In this document: one piece after another, positions 12,740-15,071 of the stretch | Layout: each line of letters opens with the position of its first letter | Numbering within the stretch: position 1 is the first letter of the stretch | NCBI GenBank assembly: GCA_018699075.1 | Contig: JABIPV010000132.1 | Span: 1-15,071, forward strand | From: Kordiimonadaceae bacterium | GTDB taxonomy: Bacteria; Pseudomonadota; Alphaproteobacteria; Sphingomonadales; Emcibacteraceae | Direction of reading: 5' to 3' | DNA: 15,071 nucleotides | The notes under the pieces: model-generated | The model's database searches: none | Told to the model about the DNA's origin: nothing | Seen by the model: only the letters and a program-made list of their open reading frames with translations | Made by a program: the position numbers and the translations under genes

Positions 12740-14380
12740 TTATTTAATTTCTTCCACCGCATAATCAATGTTATGGGCATCCCACCTTTTTCTTAAGCTT
12801 TCCATGCTGCTAATAAAATGATCATAATCCATATTTTTCTTTTCGGTCCATGCCACTGAGGCATTAGCCGCTATTCGAGGATATGTTTGCTGCTCCAACC
12901 TTGAAACCGTTGGAATAAATTCGCCCCACATCTGCGTACCTGTGCCAATTATTTTATCATGATATTCAGCGCTCAATCCTTCTGGTACCGGATTAAATCT
13001 AAAGGCCTTCTCTAGGCTTATCATTTCATATGTGTAGTCCAGATAAGTATACTCTGTTTCAGAATTGACAATATCATGGCCCTTCATCGCCGCTTCTGTC
13101 ATTTGCTCAGGCGTGCCAAGCCAAAATTGCACAATTGCATCTTTATCAAGTGCTGTCGTAGCCTCATCCATGTCGGTGTTTTCGCCCCTAGGTAAGTGAA
13201 TACCCATTATTTCTGTCCACCCCATCATCCGATGGCCATTTTGCGCGAGATATTCGGAAAGATTATTATTAAACTGAACTTGCAATGATGCGGGCGTTTC
13301 AACACCTAGCTCTTTCATGTATGCTTTTATTTCTGCAGATTTTTCCCAATCCCCATATCGTGCTTCATCACCACCGATATGTATGATTTGCGACGGAAAC
13401 AACGACATTACTTCGCTTAATACATCATGAATGAAATCCATAACCTTCGGATCGGATATGTTATAAATAACGTCTTTAACACCCCATGTGGTTGGAACTT
13501 CTTGATCTTTGGTAATGGTTCCTAGGAAGGGATAGGCAACAACAGCCGCCGAAACATGTCCCGGCATACCAATCTCTGGAATAACGGTAATGTTTAAATC
13601 TGCGGCATAAGCGACAATTTCTTTAATTTCATCTTGAGTATAAAATCCGCCATGAGGTTCACCAATCATGTCTGTAGAATCCCAATCCATCGGTGCGCCC
13701 GTTTGCGTATCGGCGCGATAAGCGCCTATTGACGTTAACAGAGGATATTTTTTAATTTCAATACGCCAGCCCCAATCTTCTGTGAGGTGCCAATGAAATA
13801 CATTAAGTTTTAAAAGTGCCATCTGATCAAGAAGTTTTTTTACAACATATTTACCTTTAAAGGTTCGCCCTTCATCCAACATATAAGAGCGCCACTTGAA
13901 ACGGGGCTTATCAACAATTTTAAGCGCAGATAAGTTTGTTTTTAACTCACTATGCCCGTCAGCATTTTCAAAATTCGTTGGTAGTAATTGCCGCAAGCTC
14001 TGTGTTCCATAAAATAACCCCGCATCAGTTGCAGCCGTTATGATGATATTTTCATTTGTTATTTTTAATGAATAACCTTCTTCACCATGTTCTTCTTGAA
14101 GTGATACATTAAGATCAAAAATTATCGCTTTGTCATTGATAACACTTGTTTTTCTTAATTTTACGCCCGTCGCTTTAAGGATGTGATTTTGTATAAACTT
14201 CACGGCAATTGAGTTTTCTTGATTGCTAACTATTTGCGTTGACGCTGTAAGATTAAAAACACCCTCCTGTCTTTGTTCAAAACTTGGTGCCGGAATAATT
14301 GCGCTTATATTTTTTGTGTAAGCCACATTGTTAAAGAAAACCACCATTACTAAAGTTATTAATTTAAAAAAAACTTTCAT
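12740..14380 (-). CDS. Beta-N-acetylhexosaminidase, glycoside hydrolase family 20
   Basis: 546 residues from the ATG at 14380, chosen because it gives a clean signal peptide (MKVFFKLITLVMVVFFNNVAYT); the ATG at 14395 would add five residues and overlap gntR. An N-terminal GH20b-type domain (about 25-155) is followed by the catalytic TIM barrel: HWHLTEDWGWR (197-206), GFYTQDE (245-251), HIGGDE (334-339) with the Asp338-Glu339 pair that drives substrate-assisted cleavage, and QMWGE near the C-terminus. It releases terminal GlcNAc or GalNAc from oligosaccharides, in the periplasm or outside the cell. It lies two bases after the gntR stop. Together with the sulfatase it would expose and release the amino sugar consumed by agaK/agaS/agaZ. 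All catalytic motifs are intact. Confidence 0.92.
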   Translation of the reverse strand: MKVFFKLITLVMVVFFNNVAYTKNISAIIPAPSFEQRQEGVFNLTASTQIVSNQENSIAVKFIQNHILKATGVKLRKTSVINDKAIIFDLNVSLQEEHGEEGYSLKITNENIIITAATDAGLFYGTQSLRQLLPTNFENADGHSELKTNLSALKIVDKPRFKWRSYMLDEGRTFKGKYVVKKLLDQMALLKLNVFHWHLTEDWGWRIEIKKYPLLTSIGAYRADTQTGAPMDWDSTDMIGEPHGGFYTQDEIKEIVAYAADLNITVIPEIGMPGHVSAAVVAYPFLGTITKDQEVPTTWGVKDVIYNISDPKVMDFIHDVLSEVMSLFPSQIIHIGGDEARYGDWEKSAEIKAYMKELGVETPASLQVQFNNNLSEYLAQNGHRMMGWTEIMGIHLPRGENTDMDEATTALDKDAIVQFWLGTPEQMTEAAMKGHDIVNSETEYTYLDYTYEMISLEKAFRFNPVPEGLSAEYHDKIIGTGTQMWGEFIPTVSRLEQQTYPRIAANASVAWTEKKNMDYDHFISSMESLRKRWDAHNIDYAVEEIK

Positions 14381-14382
14381 TA

Positions 14383-15071
14383 TTATATTTCCCATTGATC
14401 AAATATACTTCGGTGGACGTTATTAATATGACGGGCCATGCGTGTTGACGCAAGGGTACCGTCTCCTTTTTCAAGCGCATCTATAATATCAAGATGTTCT
14501 TTATTACCTGGCTGCATACGGTTTGGTAAACGTTCATGGTCAAACATAGCAGTTCGACGACGTAAGTCCGCAACCAATTCAACAATAAGATTATTATTAG
14601 ACGATTTGGCTATAAAATTATGAAACAAATCATCTGCATCACGTAATTCTTTTGCAGTTACTTGTCTGTTTTCAAGAATTTTCTCTATCGCTGTGCGGAC
14701 TTTCTGCAATTCCTTTACATTTAAGTTCCGCGCCGCCTCTCTTACGGCATCACATTCGATTAATTTTCTAACATGAAGTATTTCAACGAATTCCTTGAGC
14801 TTTACTTCCCGAACAACCACTCTACCACCAATCCGCTGCAAGAAACCTTCCGCTTCAAGGCGGCTTATCGCTTCTCTAACGGGGGTACGAGATACATTGA
14901 GTTGTTCTGCTAACCGGCGTTCAAGAATAGGATCACCGCAAGATAGCTTGCCGTTTAATATCATCTCACTAATTAATCTGTATGTTTTTTCGCCCAGACT
15001 ATTTTCACCATCAGTTATATAAACCTCGTCCCCACTCTGGTTTTCAGAAGGGTTAGAAACTTGATTTGATG
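14383..15071 (-). CDS. GntR-family regulator, FCD subfamily (5' end beyond the window)
   Basis: The frame is open to the right edge of the window, with no ATG, GTG or TTG upstream of the ATG at 14964. Starting there would cut off the first helix of the DNA-binding domain (LGEKTYRLISEMILNGKL), so the gene very probably begins outside the window. The winged helix (LAEQLNVSRTPVREAISRLE) is followed by an all-helical FCD ligand domain with the usual metal-binding set: Asp/His in DLFHNF, His in KEHLDI and His in ARHINN. FCD regulators usually respond to carboxylates such as sugar acids or hydroxy/keto acids. It is the first visible gene of the operon with the hexosaminidase, racemase-like and SDR genes, so it is likely their regulator and may also control the dyads at 4263-4280 and 11203-11218. 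An acid effector would suit a pathway through an amino-sugar acid. Confidence 0.88.
   Translation of the reverse strand, partial: SNQVSNPSENQSGDEVYITDGENSLGEKTYRLISEMILNGKLSCGDPILERRLAEQLNVSRTPVREAISRLEAEGFLQRIGGRVVVREVKLKEFVEILHVRKLIECDAVREAARNLNVKELQKVRTAIEKILENRQVTAKELRDADDLFHNFIAKSSNNNLIVELVADLRRRTAMFDHERLPNRMQPGNKEHLDIIDALEKGDGTLASTRMARHINNVHRSIFDQWEI

Noticed and set aside
14383..14964. GntR gene taken as complete from the ATG at 14964
   Set aside because: That start removes the first helix of the winged-helix domain, while the in-frame residues upstream to the window edge fit the family well.
1..15071. CRISPR array, tRNA/rRNA genes, insertion sequences, phage or defence genes
   Set aside because: No regularly spaced repeats, no cloverleaf or rRNA-like sequence, and no transposase or integrase frame seen on reading the window.

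Overview
The window looks like part of the chromosome of a low-GC (about 40% by eye) marine-type Gram-negative bacterium, most likely a proteobacterium. Supporting this are two lipoprotein signals, a Tat signal, a NirC-type channel close to the enterobacterial protein, and an Aga-type N-acetylgalactosamine (GalNAc) pathway as known from Proteobacteria. An alphaproteobacterium is my guess, but nothing here fixes the taxon. I see no transposase, integrase, CRISPR array, tRNA or rRNA.

Left part (1-1810, + strand): the last 36 codons of an ArsR/SmtB-type regulator, then a 28-residue peptide with 8 cysteines that looks like a very small metallothionein. Next comes a gene-poor stretch of about 260 bases with two oppositely oriented terminator hairpins and a structured leader. 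A 129-residue protein of unknown function and nirC (nitrite channel) follow. The nirC leader carries a 16-bp inverted repeat whose right arm contains the nirC start codon.

Middle (1811-9570): two tandem paralogous PLP enzymes of the SelA/D-glucosaminate-6-phosphate ammonia-lyase type lie on the - strand, and the downstream one has a clear Tat signal. Divergent from them is a tight + strand operon: a new lipoprotein, a 10-helix EamA transporter, agaZ, agaS and agaK. These fit GalNAc uptake by a permease, phosphorylation (AgaK), deamination/isomerisation of galactosamine-6-P (AgaS) and entry into tagatose-phosphate metabolism (AgaZ). The GalNAc-6-P deacetylase and the class II tagatose-bisphosphate aldolase are not in the window.

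Right part (9571-15071, - strand): a lipoprotein S1-family sulfatase, separate from an operon that reads gntR (FCD type, running off the window) - GH20 beta-N-acetylhexosaminidase - Asp/Glu/hydantoin racemase-like protein - atypical SDR, closed by a strong terminator. Sulfatase and hexosaminidase would release GalNAc or GlcNAc from a sulfated glycan outside the cytoplasm, and the aga operon would consume GalNAc. The roles of the PLP pair, the racemase-like protein and the SDR are unexplained. They may handle an amino-sugar acid or amino acid made from the same substrate.

The points most worth a second look are the mini-metallothionein, the Tat-linked PLP enzyme pair inside a sugar locus, the nirC leader repeat, the possible pseudoknot before the 129-residue gene, the SDR without its catalytic Tyr/Lys, and two dyad operators (4263-4280, 11203-11218).
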